DNA from: Gossypium raimondii
Lineage: Eukaryota > Streptophyta > Magnoliopsida > Malvales > Malvaceae
Assembly (NCBI RefSeq): GCF_025698545.1
Contig: NC_068569.1
Span: 1,798,001-1,862,000 of the forward strand
Reading direction: 5' to 3'
DNA length: 64,000 nt
Shown here in pieces: positions 13,319-25,700 of the stretch. The notes under the pieces are model-generated. The model was given only the letters and a program-made list of their open reading frames with translations, had not been told where the DNA came from and searched no databases. The translations under genes were made by a program, and so were the position numbers. Every line of letters starts with the position of its first letter. Position 1 is the stretch's first letter.

Positions 13319-13795
13319 TTAAGAAGACGAATGACGGCCTTCACAGAGAGGGCTTTCATCGAAGTTCTTAGCAGGATATTTAGCCGTAACCATCCCAACT
13401 TCAAAGACCAAATTATCCCCACTGGATCGAATCCCGGTTATGGACCACCATTTGAACAAAGCCCGGACACTGATCCCATCGAGTTCCGCTATCTTTCCGT
13501 TTTCAATCTTCCCCGTTACCCGCTTCGAGTAAGTAGCCAGGTAGTTGTCAGGCGGGAGCGTGATCTTGCACGTGCCACCGAGATCAACGGCGAAGTTACC
13601 GGATGTTTGGTTAAGAGTGTACTTCGTCACCGAGGCCGGAAGAAGACCGATCGGAAAACCATAGTTTATAAGCTCGGTGTGTGCCTGGGTGAGCGGCGGT
13701 TTGGGATTGGGGTTTTTAGGGTTTGGGGTTTGAGAGGAAAAGGGTAAAAGACCAAAGAGAAGAACAAGCGAGAAGAGAAAGAGATAATTCTCCAT
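13319..13795 (-). CDS. DUF538 family secreted protein
   Basis: A single-exon gene encodes 158 residues, the usual size of a DUF538 (SVB-like) protein. Residues 1-21 (MENYLFLFSLVLLFGLLP) form a hydrophobic signal peptide. A short proline- and asparagine-rich linker (NPKNPNPKPP) follows, and the DUF538 domain covers about residues 38-150. Typical motifs are ELINYGFPIGLLP, the FAVDLGGTCKI strand, an LDGISVRALFKWW segment, and the VGMVTAKYPAKNFDESPLCEG ending (positions 127 to 155) near the C-terminus. The family's biochemical role is not settled; members have been linked to trichome size and stress in plants, and a lipid- or pectin-related function has been proposed. The start is the first Met of the signal peptide, and a TATAAAAA element lies about 90 nt upstream. 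The gene stands alone, with no close neighbour. Confidence 0.92.
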   Translation of the reverse strand: MENYLFLFSLVLLFGLLPFSSQTPNPKNPNPKPPLTQAHTELINYGFPIGLLPASVTKYTLNQTSGNFAVDLGGTCKITLPPDNYLATYSKRVTGKIENGKIAELDGISVRALFKWWSITGIRSSGDNLVFEVGMVTAKYPAKNFDESPLCEGRHSSS

Positions 13796-13885
13796 TATGT
13801 TCTGCAGATATTTTCCTTTGAACTGTTTTGATGGAATTAAGGTTTCGCCCCTTGTTTTGTTTTCCTTCGCGGCTTTGCCCTCTTT

Positions 13886-13893
13886 TTTTTTAT
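13886..13893 (-). promoter_or_regulatory. Candidate TATA box of the DUF538 gene
   Basis: The minus strand reads TATAAAAA about 90 nt upstream of the DUF538 start codon, a normal distance for a plant TATA box with a leader of about 60 nt. It lies next to a poly-A/T run, which lowers confidence. Confidence 0.45.
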
Positions 13894-14125
13894 ATTTTAA
13901 TTTGATATTTATTGTATTAAAATGATGTTTAAGGAGGCATTAGTTTGTGGTTCAGAGGAAGAAGGCGATGGGGAAGAAGACAGCAGATAGGAGTTTGGTG
14001 TCGTGTTTACGAGGTAAAGCGAAACGGTGCCGTACTTCTCAATTACTGGATCTTCAGTCTAGCCCATATTATCTTCTCTAATTTCATGTTTCTTGAGGCC
14101 AATAACTCGCTAATGTTCTGTTTAA

Positions 14126-14688
14126 ATCTTTAATTAATAATTTATAGGATAAACTACACCCAATATCATTGATCTTACTAATAGTTTACGTTTTGGTCAC
14201 TCGACTTCAAAAATTTACAAAATAGTTATTGAACTATTCGAAAATTTTCATTTAAGTAACTAGACAATTAAAATCGTTGCACCAATCAAAAGTTCTCCTT
14301 CCACTTCTATTCTACAATTTGGTTTTTTTTCATGAAACACCATTGAATATCACGAATCTGTGAACTAAAATTTAAGCAACTTTCTTCACTGATATTTGAC
14401 ATTGACTGTCAAATCGAATTGGATATAAACCATATTGTTCTACTCATCAACGAGTACAGGTCCATTGTATCAATTATAGAATTGTCACTTAGAGTTTCTT
14501 AGTCAAACTTTTTTTTTAACTTAATAAATCAATGACTTGAATAAAAATATTTTAATAATTCGGTGACTTAAATGAAAACTTTCAAATAGTTCAACTAACA
14601 TTTTGTAACTTTTGAAGCTAAATGATCAAAACATAAAATTATTAATAGTTTAGTGATCTTAGGTGGAATTTACCCATCTTTAGTTAAT
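14126..14688. mobile_element. Mutator-like foldback element (decayed) with near-duplicate flanks
   Basis: The ends near 14148 (GGATAAACTACACCCAAT) and 14675 (minus strand GGGTAAATTCCACC) are inverted copies, and the similarity continues inward for roughly 130-160 nt. The two flanks, 14126-14138 (atctttaattaat) and 14676-14688 (atctttagttaat), match at 12 of 13 positions and may be an old target-site duplication. The ends resemble those of the clearer element at 47414-48213, so both probably belong to one superfamily. There is no coding capacity. The left boundary is uncertain because eight or more bases lie between the flank copy and the conserved end. Confidence 0.6.
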
Positions 14689-16030
14689 AGTTTTTATTGG
14701 CCAAAAAATATGTAAATATACTACTACTACTTATTGGACGTGTCGAACCATACATACCCCTCTTAATTAGCATAGAACTTATGTCAGATAATGTAGGGGT
14801 GTCCACAGGGACTGACGTCCGGCCACCACCACCACCACCGCCACTCAGCAGAAGCTGCAATTAAAGACCTCTAAATTGATTATTGTACGACGGTCAGGTC
14901 AGTCCTTGGCCTCTCCGTGGGTTTTCCACATACCCAAGCTCTATAATCTTGAGCTTGATTTTTTTTTCTTTTCGGTTTGGTGCAGAGGGCACTGAATTTC
15001 TCTTTCCCACAGAAACCTCCTTTTGGAAGTACAAAGTACAAACAGAAATTTCCTGCTTTGACGCTTACATTATTATCATGTTTATCTGTGTAAGTACATG
15101 CATTACTATCATTACCTATTTAAATCTTAATTTGGTTGATTGGTATCATGCTTAAAATCTTCTAATTTAAGGTTGGGAAAGTTTATTATCAATACCTAAA
15201 AAGTTAAAATGAGTTAAATTTTGATATAAGTTTGGATCCATTAATAAATTCTTTAAAAAATTATATCAGTGGGGGTTTACTACTTCTATACCCCATCCCA
15301 TCCCCATTCCCATCCCCCATCTTCAACATCAATTCATTAACCAGAACATCTGAGATGAGAAAGTATTGCTTTGTCACCTATCATGTTCAGGCTTTTGTTT
15401 TTTGTTTATTTGTTTTTTAATTTCCAATGAGTATGTTGAAATGCTGTCGTTTTCAAAATTTTGCATGCAGGAGTAATATAAGTTTGGGATCAAATTAGAA
15501 ATGGGTCCAACTCAGGTTTTGTACTAATCCAACCCTAACATCACATGTCATGTCTTGCTATGACTAGGACAAACCCACATTTCAAAACAGTGCTGTTAGG
15601 TGTCAATCAGCACTCACACTGGACCATGCAATATACCCACTTTTATTTGTTTATATCCATGCCATTTTCCAACACAGAAACGAAAAGCCAAAGTAACACA
15701 AAATACAACCATGAAAATTATAGTAACAATTACAAACATTGTTTTGCTGCTAGCAAAAAAATGCAATTGCAAAACATAACCTGCATGAACTTACACAATA
15801 TTGATTGAATATAGGATGCAAATACTCTCAAATTTTAAACTTTTCTTTTCTACATTAAAAGGACTATATTTCCATATCCATAAGGAATAATGGCATAGGG
15901 TTCTTCCTTTTGCTCTGCTCTACACAGGCCAACAAGATCTTTGACATGTCTATCAAATATACCGTACTATATGTTATAAAAGCTTACAGTAGTACAGAAA
16001 TAGATTCTTCTTCTTCATTGTTCATCCATA
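14689..16030. other. Intergenic between foldback element and HMA gene
   Basis: This stretch includes a GC-richer patch at 14800-14930 with a CCACCA trinucleotide run (about 14823-14840) and otherwise AT-rich DNA. The open frames at 14883-15155, 15232-15420 and 15545-15808 show no domain, signal or composition typical of a gene. The 3' UTR of the HMA gene should occupy the right end. No RNA gene was seen. Confidence 0.45.
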
Positions 16031-16731
16031 TCAAGAAGGAGATGTCCAAAGCTCTGCATTTTTAACCTTTGAAACACTCTCAAGCACTTCAAAAGGGATT
16101 ATATCACCAATAACAACTACCCTTTTGTTTTCCAGGTCTACTTTGTATGAGGTCACTCCTGTTTTTTCATGGTACAGCTAGGAATTACATTACAGTAATG
16201 ATAATATATAATAACAAAACAAAACCAAAAGGAACCTAATTAGCTCTCTCCCAGCTAAACATGCTTTAAAATGATGGAAAAAAGATAAAAAAGGGTCGAT
16301 AAATAAAATGGAGATATCAGAAAAGATTGCTTACCATCCATCTTTGAAATGTGTTTTTCAACTTTTCTTGCACATCCATGGCAATGCATGGATACCCTTA
16401 GTACCACCATCTACAAGGTCAAATCAATCAAAGTAGCTTGTTAGCTATTCAAGCTTTTCATTCACTACTATATGTTCTTCTTTCAGAAAATAAAGCAAAC
16501 ATTTAGAGATATAAATATATATATGCACATTACCTTAGGCTTAAGCTGAAAGGCCAAGGTCTGATTGCCAGCCACAACATCTTTCAATCTCAACAACTGG
16601 GTTTTTTCAGATGTTACCAATGGGGTTTTTTCAAACTCATCATCATCCAATGTGTTCATACAGAAACAAGAACAAGAGCCTGAAGACAAATATAAACAAT
16701 CCAACATCTTGCTAAAACTAAGTTTCCCCAT
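16031..16731 (-). CDS. Small heavy-metal-associated (HMA) domain protein, HIPP/NaKR-like
   Basis: Three exons on the minus strand (16534-16731, 16335-16410, 16031-16158; 198, 76 and 128 nt) encode 133 residues. The N-terminus MGKLSFSKMLDCLYLSSGSC is followed by a Cys/Ser patch (SCSCFCMN) and the linker RLKDVVAGNQTLAFQLKPK. Exon 2 starts the ferredoxin-like HMA fold with MVVLRVSMHCHGCARKVEKH, which contains the metal-binding MxCxxC core with both cysteines present. Exon 3 completes the fold (VTSYKVDLENKRVVVIGD) and ends in LWTSPS. No C-terminal CaaX isoprenylation box is seen, so this is an HMA protein of the At3g24450/NaKR-like sort rather than a classical HIPP. Likely role: binding of a soft metal ion or a protein partner. 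An upstream in-frame Met at 16767 exists, but the start at 16731 matches the family N-terminus. Confidence 0.92.
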
Positions 16732-16771
16732 TGCTCCCAGATGTTCTAACACAACAAAGACACTCACTTAG

Positions 16772-19551
16772 GGAACTTAAACATGGTTATAAATAAGCAA
16801 ACTGTCTATCTTATAGGAACAAAATCAATCAAAAGAAACTATGTTCACAATCCCCAACACTATATAATATATATGTAAGAGAGACAGAGAAGGAAGCTAA
16901 AGGTCAAATTTTTCTTGGGAAAAACAAAAGCTAGACAGAACCTAATGAAGCTATTGAAGAAGAAAGGAACCTTCAAGTGCCAATTTTTTTGTTGAGTTAT
17001 GGCACTAGTCAAAAAGGTTCTCAAAAAGGGTACTCTTTATCTTTAATCACCACAAGCAGCATTTTCATGTGGTGGTGAGCTACTAATAAAGACAACAATA
17101 AACATACACCTTAAAAAAATTTACATACACTACACCATAAAGATTGAGTGGGATGAAAAGAAAAGGGAATGTTCATGTGAGATTTGCAGTTGGTTTTTGA
17201 AAGTGAGAGTTGGTTTCACTCTTTCATTTGAACTATTGCTTTTTTATCGTGAAAGAAACTTTAAAAACACACTGAAAGAAGATACAGTTTCACATGATAT
17301 AAAAAAAGGATAGAGAAAAGCTATATAAAATATGGGTCATAGTCACCAGCTCAAGAAAATTGCTAAGAACAATCTAAACCAGGCATGGCATGTGGATGGT
17401 AGCTAAGAAGTATATATACAGGAAGAAAATTTTATAACCAAAAGATTGGATAATATAAGCAACTTTAGTAGTGTACATAAGTACATTTGCTAGATGATCA
17501 TGACACATTACCTTCAGCATTATTTGAAGAATATGCTAGATATCTAATCAAGTTTTTCTATTCATTACTTCATATTACTTCACTACCTTTCTTATACATG
17601 TAGAGAGAGAGATTAAGGGTGAGAATGATTAGATTAAACCATGAAACAAGTTTAATTAATTCCATCAAAGTACTGTTCATGTTGAAGATATAATATGAGA
17701 TGGGATAGATGTAATAATTCAAAAGCAGTGAATGAGTTTGAAGTTGTTGGCAAGCTTGTCTTGATCTTCATTCTTTCAATATTAATATAGAGAAGATGGG
17801 GACAAGTGGCATTGAATTATTGCTGCCCCCCTGAGCTCAGAAGAGAATAGAATTATTGGATGATTGAATATTTCAATATATATTTTAAATTTTCTACAAG
17901 ATTAATGGGAGGCTTCTCTAACAGGTTGGTCCATGTGATGATGACTCCTTTTAGTGGGAGGAAAGGGACGAATTATTTAAAAATATTATAAAATTAAAAA
18001 ATATTTGAGTGGTGAAGTCATACTCATGTTTGTTAGTCTCACATGACCTTTGGCATGCAATAAACCAAAGCTGGATTTACCAAATTTTCATGTGGAGGCA
18101 TTCAACAAATGAGGGTGGCAACCAGCAAATTGGAGTAATCCATTTCCTTGGCTAATAGCCGAAGCTAAAGGGCAAGAATCGCCTCTTGGTTCTTTTATGC
18201 CAAACATTCCTATTTAATGTTATATTTCCTTCATGCTCCAACAACAACATTCCTATTTTATGACTTTTGGTTCATATGATCGAAGTTTATGAGTAAATTT
18301 TTTAAGAGTAGAGATGAATCATAAATTTTTAGGGTTAAAGTGTAAATTTACCATTATATTAACTTGTATTTTTTAAAAATTTTGACGGGACTACAAAATA
18401 ATTTTATCATTTTTATGGAACTAAAGCCACTACCTACCTCCTTCTACGCCCCTAGTGATTAACGCTGTTAACAATGTCGTCTTTAAATTTTGAAGTAACA
18501 ATATCTTTTTAAAAATACAAAATATTTTACCATAAGACAGTTTCTATCGGGCATTAACTTGTTTCAATGTCATCATAGATATTAGCAATATTACCTAATA
18601 ATAATAAAAAGGTGAGACATTATAGTTTGTATGTGGGATGAAGGGGACATAAACATAATATAAGGTTTAAGAAGAAGCATGGGCGCATGGCTCACAACAG
18701 TTCACTGCCTTCAAAACCGAAAAGAATAATAACATTGAATATGTAGAAATAAGGCTAATATATATATATATATATATAAAGGTTTACCTAATTCCATGTG
18801 ATTAAATAGTTCCGTTGCCCATTCTCTACATCTGTCCATATTATGGACGGTCATGCATGTTTAAAAACAATTAAATTAATAATAATTTAGTAATATTTGA
18901 TTGAGACACCTATAATAGGAAACATTATCCAACTTGACGGTTGATAAGTTTTCAAGATTCGAAGGCGTGCATCAAAAACTTACTTCCATTTTTAAGAGTT
19001 AATTAAAAGGCAATAGGACCACCGACAGTAAGCAGCAGAAGTTAATTCTATATATATATATAGAATTATCACATGGTTGACATTCATTATTAAATATTAC
19101 CCACTTGATAGATTCGTTGCCACCCATTCATTGGTTATACATGTATGCTTAGTATGATTGATGCCTGTTATATACATTTTGTTATGTTTTACAATGTTCG
19201 TATAGCACGTACCACACAGTATCTAATGTCATACTACGGTCCTTATTTGCTCAACAATACACACCTATATTTATAGAGAAAACTATCTCATCATGTTACT
19301 TGTTTTTTCCTTTAAACTTTTTACAAAAAATAAGTTGAAGAATCTGCTAAAAGCCAGGAGATAATTTCTATTACTTTTTTTATAAAAAAAAAAAAAACAG
19401 GCTGAAAAACAAGGGCTACATGACTACATTACAAGCCCATTATACAAAAAGATGGGTGGCACCAAAATAAGAGGTCCAGGAGAAATGTATTTCTGAATTA
19501 TTATTATTATAAATTGTCTTATGATAACAATATATAGGTAGAAGTATGACG
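16772..19551. other. Intergenic, gene-free, AT-rich
   Basis: No coding frame of interest was seen. The stretch holds a CGGAGCC-family dispersed repeat (about 18290-18460), an (AT)n tract at 18758-18778, and a perfect 24-nt palindrome of AATTC-(TA)n-GAATT form at 19044-19067. The left end (16772-17300) must carry the promoter of the HMA gene; a TATATAT-rich patch at 16860-16876 is a weak TATA candidate. Confidence 0.45.
18290..18460. repeat. Dispersed repeat family, copy near HMA gene
   Basis: The text TTTTTAGGGTTAAAGTGTAA, ATTTTTATGGAACTAAAGCC and CTCCTTCTACGCCCCTAGTG shares its order (GGGTTAAAGT, then a TTTT run, then CCTAGTG) with the 40590, 45735 and 38800 copies. It is a decayed member. 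Confidence 0.4.
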
Positions 19552-19998
19552 AAATTTTGTTACCTGGATTGTATTTTATTTTTTTATTTATTCAAAAAAT
19601 ATGTCAGTTAGTTTTTATACATCAAATCAAAGAGTAAATTAGTCATTTTAATAAAAATTCAATATTTGTATTGCTAAACGATGACATATTACTGTTTGGT
19701 TGCTTGAATTAGTCTCTCTATGTCAAAAGTTCCATCCATTTCACTTTTTATTAAAGATTCCATCTATTTATTCTGTTAAAACTTTCATTTATTTTATTTG
19801 AATTACCTCCATGTTAGCATAAGATACAAATAATACACCAAGTGTCACTATCTTATTGTTCTATCAACCACGTCGGCACTTAACAGTAAAATGGATAGGA
19901 TTTTTAACAAAATAATCAGTTTGTTCTCTATCTAATGTACAATAATTAAATTGCTCATTTTTTAATAAATAGAGCAAAATGCAATCTTGCTCCTAGTT
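19552..19998. repeat. Long-terminal-inverted-repeat element, copy A
   Basis: The left end (GGATTGTATTTTATTT near 19566) and the right end (minus strand GATTGCATTTTGCTCT) are inverted copies, and the similarity runs inward past 80 nt. The internal text, including AAAGATTCCATC, TGTTAAAA and CACGTCGG, recurs in the copy at 53510-53825. It is non-coding and resembles repeats I remember as very common in Gossypium. Boundaries are approximate. Confidence 0.55.
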
Positions 19999-20365
19999 CA
20001 AGAGCCTCTATTGATAATTTATCTATATAATATTTAAAGTGATATGTTAGTTTTAATTTAAATTATTTATATTTTTACTAGTATTAATTTGATTCTAGTT
20101 TGTACGTTTAAAAAAACTTTGACAGTTGAATTGTAGGGGGAAAACTCAAAAGGAATGAAGATTGTAAGATAAACTGCAACTTGCCAACTTGTTTGACAGA
20201 TAATATGCTTTCCATACACTAGAATGTTAGTGTTAGCTGTGCCTCGACATTACAATCTCTTCATAGTTTACTTAATCATTAGAGTAGGATCTCACTGTCA
20301 AAGAAAGCTGCTGAGTGAAAACTTTGGAAATGGAGGCTTAATTAATATACACCGTCAACCTGCAT

Positions 20366-20616
20366 TTGTTGAACCGTCAGCGTAACCAATTCTCTCAACA
20401 CTGGGCATTGGGCAAAGGCCATCTTATTTCCTTATGCGATTTCATCGTCGTCGTTGCTTGTTTACCGCCTCCGGTTCGCTCTCCTGCTCTGTTTTCACTT
20501 CTCCGGAGTTTTGTCCTTTTCAGAACCAAAGCCAAAAATCTTCTAGATTCATTCCTCCAAAATGTTGTTGAATCTGTCCATTTTCTTTTCCAACCGTAGT
20601 AAAGAATGAAAATCAA
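20366..20616 (+). other. Leader-like or transit-peptide-like orphan segment
   Basis: This 250-bp patch is less AT-rich than its surroundings and stays open in more than one frame. One frame begins MRFHRRRCLFTASGSLSC, a composition like an organelle transit peptide, and stops after 45 residues. Another frame gives a short ORF starting MLLNLSIFFSNR. It may be the preserved first exon or 5' UTR of a gene whose body is gone or unrecognised. I cannot name a family. Confidence 0.25.
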
Positions 20617-21225
20617 GTGAAAAGTTTAGGGGTTTTCATAAATTAAAAGATAGTATGGTATATCGGGGAGCCGCTAAGATCGGCTTCAACAAAGGATTAC
20701 ATACAATCTGGGCATACAAAAACAACAATACAATCATTAATATCAAAATTACAACTATTACTAATATTGCTGTCCATTTTTGCTAACGCCTTAATACTTC
20801 TTGGAATATAGGACAAATCCGAATGGAAGCTTCTCAATACAGTCTTGCGGTCAAGCAGCAGATTTTTCACAGTAAAAATTCTTCATGAAATAAACAACAG
20901 AAGGAGCATCAAGTTCAACAAAAAGCCGGGAAATATTAAGCTATTTTTCAAGGGATAAACCACCTTTAAAACCCTAAGTTTTTTGTCGTGTGACCAATAG
21001 GAACCAACAATCCAACTCCATTATCAGAGTGAATTCAAGAAACTTTTTGGGGCTTATAATGATTTATAATTTCATTATTTTTAAAAAGATTAAAATGATT
21101 TTTCCCATTTTTTAAGGTCAAATTTACTATATATTAATTTATAAATTTATTATTAATGAGGGATTAAAAGTGAATTTTCCATTAGGGAGTCAAATCCTTT
21201 AATTGTTCCCTTAAAATTATCCCTA

Positions 21226-21513
21226 TCAATTATGATATCCAATAATGATTTTGATATCAGCTTCAAGAGAAACCGCTGGAGGGATAACATGCTCTAAGTC
21301 AAAGGGATTATCAAAGACAATAGAGTTAGGGGCAAGCGAACATTTCCAAGGAAGAAAGCAAAGATGGTGAAAACCAAGTATACGATAATCAGTAAAACTG
21401 AGCTTGGGAATGAGATTAATCTTGAGCCATTCGTTGAAGGGAAGATAAACATTAGGAATTGATAATATTCTCCACAGATCCTTTATTTTAAGTTTTGTCT
21501 GTTGCAAATACAA
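21226..21513 (-). pseudogene. LINE-like retrotransposon coding remnant
   Basis: A 95-codon open frame contains LWRILSIPN, then FNEWLKINLIPK, then CFLPWKCSLAPNSIVFDNPF and the end SLEADIKI. This order (Trp-rich helix, WL..NL, a tryptophan/cysteine stretch and N.IVF) resembles the zf-RVT to RNase H joint of plant non-LTR retrotransposons as remembered. There is no reverse transcriptase upstream and the flanks carry stops, so it is a fragment. The assignment rests on pattern memory and could be wrong. Confidence 0.4.
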
Positions 21514-22163
21514 TGTATACTAATACAACTATACACAACAATATAATTACATATATAAATATAAATTCAAGTAATTACAAAATAAAATTCTACCAATATA
21601 AAATATAATTTGCTACAGATTAAGTCTTAGCTCGATTGTTATGGGTATTGTTGTCAATGCAAGAAGACTAAGTTTAAGAGCAATGAAACGTATTATTCTC
21701 TCATTTATAAGTTGGGAGGAACTATTTCTAACTTCAGACATTGTGTAAAAAAAATCTAAATTACAATAAAAAATTAATTGAAATATATCCGAATTTAGTT
21801 GAAATTTGCAACAAACCAATTTTGATTTTTAAGCATCAAATCTGATAAAGTGAAAATTCTACCTTCGTAACTTATCAGTTTTACAAATAATTAAAAATAA
21901 TCTTTGAATTTTAATTAACTTAATTTTTAAAAATTAAAAAAACATGAGTATTCTTTTATTTAATTTGTTCGGTGGACAATTTTTTTTTTAAAAGGAAAAT
22001 CGTAACTCCCTTATTTATTAGGGGAGTGGCAGTTAAGTAAATAAACTTATTAACGGTCAAAAAGTAGACGAAAACCGTCAAGGAAAAGGCAACTGCACGG
22101 GGACAAAACCTTTTCTCTCTCCTCTCTTTGTCCGAAAACAGGGTGAAAAAGTTTCTCTCTCTT

Positions 22164-22729
22164 CGTATTTAAAGAAAAATAAAATAAAATAAAATAAAAA
22201 AGCTGGTTTCTTACCCTTAGTTCTTCTGAGCTGTACCAAAGCTTCTCTCTGTAGTTATCAACACTCGACCTGCAATTTTCTCTCTTGATTCTATATATTT
22301 AATCTTTTTTTTTATTTTCCTATCACTTATGTAACGATTTCTTGGCGTTGGATCGAATTTAATTGATTAAAAAAAGGCCTCTCGACGAAAGTTTCAAACA
22401 AACTTTTCCTTTTCTTTTTCTTTTTCTCGGTCAACTTTTCTAAGGTTCCAAACACGTCCGTATTTTATCTATTTGCTCTGTTTCGTGGTACAGACCTTTT
22501 CCTTTGGTTAGTTGAATTTTTGTATGTTGTAATTTTTTCTTTTCCAATCTGTTTGATTAGCAGGAAAAATGTTGGCTTCGTAAGGAAGAATAAGGAGTTT
22601 TGATTGTTTAATTTTGCTTGGCAGGGTAAGAATGTTAATTTAAGAAAGTTTTGTTTTCGGTCGACTCTTTTTTTCTTTTTGATTTCTAGTTCATTCATTG
22701 CTTTTGTTTTTAAATGTAGAAAGAGTGTG
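22164..22729 (+). promoter_or_regulatory. Leader region and probable leader intron of the AGD14-type gene
   Basis: A TATTTAAAG element at about 22165 is followed by a CT-rich leader (TTCTCTCTCT words around 22120-22280). A strong donor (GGCAGG/GTAAGAA) lies at 22626 and an acceptor (AAATGTAG/A) ends at 22719, ten nt before the start codon. This suggests a 94-nt leader intron. Transcription start and leader splicing are inferred, not shown. Confidence 0.45.
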
Positions 22730-25700
22730 ATGGCGGGTCGAGTGAAGGAAGACGAGAAAAATGAGCGAATTATTCGGGGTCTTCTCAAACAACCTGAGAA
22801 TCGTAGATGTATTAATTGCAACAGTTTGGTATGTTTTTCTCTTCTTTTTATTGATTTTTATTTTTTATGTTTTGACTCCATGATTGTAGTCAGAGGAGCT
22901 TGCTTTGAACGGTGGATTTTTGTGTTGTTATATGCGAATTGTTCATCAAGTATCTGGTTTTGGGATTACTTTTTGATACACTTGCTTTTATAGCTTTGAA
23001 TTGATTACAAGTTTGCAACAATGATGTCGATGAGTATATATATCTTACTACATGGAAAAATAAACCATGAATTTTGTGGAAAGAAAAAAAGATGGAATAA
23101 CAAAAGCAGTTTCTGCTTAGAGTAGTACTTATGAGTTGTGATTAGTGAAAGCCTGCTTAAAGTTTCTACAATTTTTAGAATTTTCACTCTTAAAACTTTT
23201 GGGAAGTTTTGGTTGTTCCATAAACTATTTGTTTGAATATCCTCCTAAAATGTTGCTTCTGGAAATTTCTCAGTTGAAATATATTTTTTGCAACACCTTT
23301 CTTGTGCTAAATTGAGTGTAATGTCCTTTAATGTGTAAATTATGGAGTGCATATACTTTCTCTGTTTGTCACTACTAACTTGTTGGCTGAGCAGGGGCCT
23401 CAATATGTCTGCACAAATTTCTGGACATTTATTTGCACCACCTGTAGTGGAATACAGTAAGTGTTCACATTTTCTCACATTAAGTTCTCTTCAGATATTG
23501 GCTGCTCATTTGTTTATATCTGAGATTTTATTGCCTTTGAAACCATAGTCATTAGGTTTACTAAAAGTGGCTCCTGGTTTTAATTGTTTGTAGCCGGGAG
23601 TTCACACACAGAGTTAAATCAGTATCGATGGCTAAATTTACTTCTCAAGAAGTTAGTGCTCTTCAGGAAGGGGGAAATCAGGTAGGCATAAGCGTTCTCT
23701 TGCTATCCCTTCCCTTGATAAAGTAAAAAAGAAAAGATTTATTTCATGTATGATGTTCTAGTTTCACTCTTTTCTTGTTCCTTTTGCACACTTGCAGCGT
23801 GCGAAAGAAATTTATTTTAAGGAGTGGGATCCACAGCGTAATTCACTTCCCAAGAGCAGGTTATCTCTCAAATATCTAATCTTTTGATGTCCTGTGCCTT
23901 CATTAGTTACAATGTTTCTGAGTCAAAATTTTGTAACCAGCAATGTTGAGAGGCTTCGGGACTTCATTAAGCATGTCTATGTGGATGGAAGGTATAGTGG
24001 TGGGAGAAGCAATGACAAGCCTCCACAAGGAAAGACGGTAAAATGCCCTTCCATATTCTTATTTTCCATTGAATGTGAATCAATTATAAAGTTGTGAGAT
24101 AGGATATGACAGATTATGAAATTATACAGTATGTTCCTGTTTCCTGGGGAGGGAACTTTTAGATAATCTGATATTATTGAATCTGCAACAGAAGTGTTGT
24201 ATTATGATTTTCTGAATTTGTGCATTATGCAGGGTGACAAGGAAGACTTTTTTGAGAATAGGAGGACAGATGGATATCAGGGAGGGTCCAGAAGTCCACA
24301 ATATGAAGATACACACGAACGCCGGTACAGTGAAAGGTCCAGTCCGGGGGGAACAAGTGATGACAGAAATTCCAGATATGGTTATGATGAAAGGCAAAGT
24401 CCTGGATACAATCCAGAGAATCGAAAATATGCTGAATATGTAAGAAGTCCTGCTCGTCCTGAGATTGTGAATGACTGGCGTCGAGAAGACAGATTTAGTA
24501 ATGGGAGGAAATTTGAAGATCGTAAAATATCTAATGGAGATCCAAAGTTGGAAGGGAGGTCACCTGAGCGACAAAAAGATTTAGAGTCATCCAGTCCCCC
24601 AGTAGTACGTCCCATAAGAGAAATTTTGGGTGAGAATGTAATACCCCTTCGTATAAATGACCCTCCGAACACAAATGGCGGAAGAACCGGTGATGGCCCT
24701 CGGGCACAGGTAGTTTTTGCTATGTGCTATGTAACTAAGTTTAACATTATGGTTGGGGTTTTGTTTTGGTTTAAATCTTTTCTTTGTTTTTTCTGCTGTT
24801 TAGATCCTGCAAAAAGATGGCTTTTCATCTTCTCTCTCAGAAGTAATTTGTTTATGTCTTAGCATGATGCCCTTAGAATACATTGCAAAAGCCTATAGTT
24901 TTGGCTGGATTTCTTTTACCACAATTAACCACTTCGCACGGTCTTTTTCCCCTTCACTTTTTCTTCTTTCTTTCTATAGTTGTTGGAGTATTTGTCCAAC
25001 TTTTAGTGGACTTGACTTTTTCCTGTTGGAATTCTATCTATACTATCTAATTTTCATTAGTTGAAACCTTTCATTATAACCAATAGGTAGCCTATGTTGA
25101 AAGTGACTATTCTAGACTTAGTGATTGATAATGACAAACTTCTGTGTTATGGTCAATTTGGTTATGATACCGTGGCAGTTTGCTCGTGTGAATTAATGTA
25201 CTATTTAAGTGGAATATAGGTATAACTTGGGTGTCAATTGTTACCAACATAAATGAACTTCGTTGCTGTTAAAGAATCATCCATCTAGGGCTTTGCATGA
25301 CCATTTATTAAAATTATTTCCTTTCCTCTTTATTGCATGAGAAAAGATGTTTTCTGTCTTTCTTTTTATTTTCAACTTTTATGCGGGTAAAGAAATAGGA
25401 ACTGCACTTGCTGTAGTTTTCTTTTTTTTTTTTTTTCTTTAGCAGAGAACTGCATCTTCTAGCAGCTTGGGGTCTACCAGCGGGAACCCAGCAGAAGTCA
25501 AGTTGGAAACGACTGGGAGCTTAATCGACTTTGATGCTGATCCTGAACCTCCAGTAGCTTCTGCAGTTCCTCAGACTCAACAGACAACCATGACTCAGTC
25601 CATTGTGCAGCCAGCTAGTTCTACCAATGAAAATAATTGGGCCTCTTTTGATTTTGCCCCTCAGACAAATGTTTCTCAAGCTCCTCCAAGTGTGAACACC

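Noticed and set aside
14800-14930. GC-rich patch with CCACCA run, possibly an exon on the minus strand after TTGCAG
   Set aside because: It is open for about 56 codons but Gly-repeat driven, with no upstream exon or family match.
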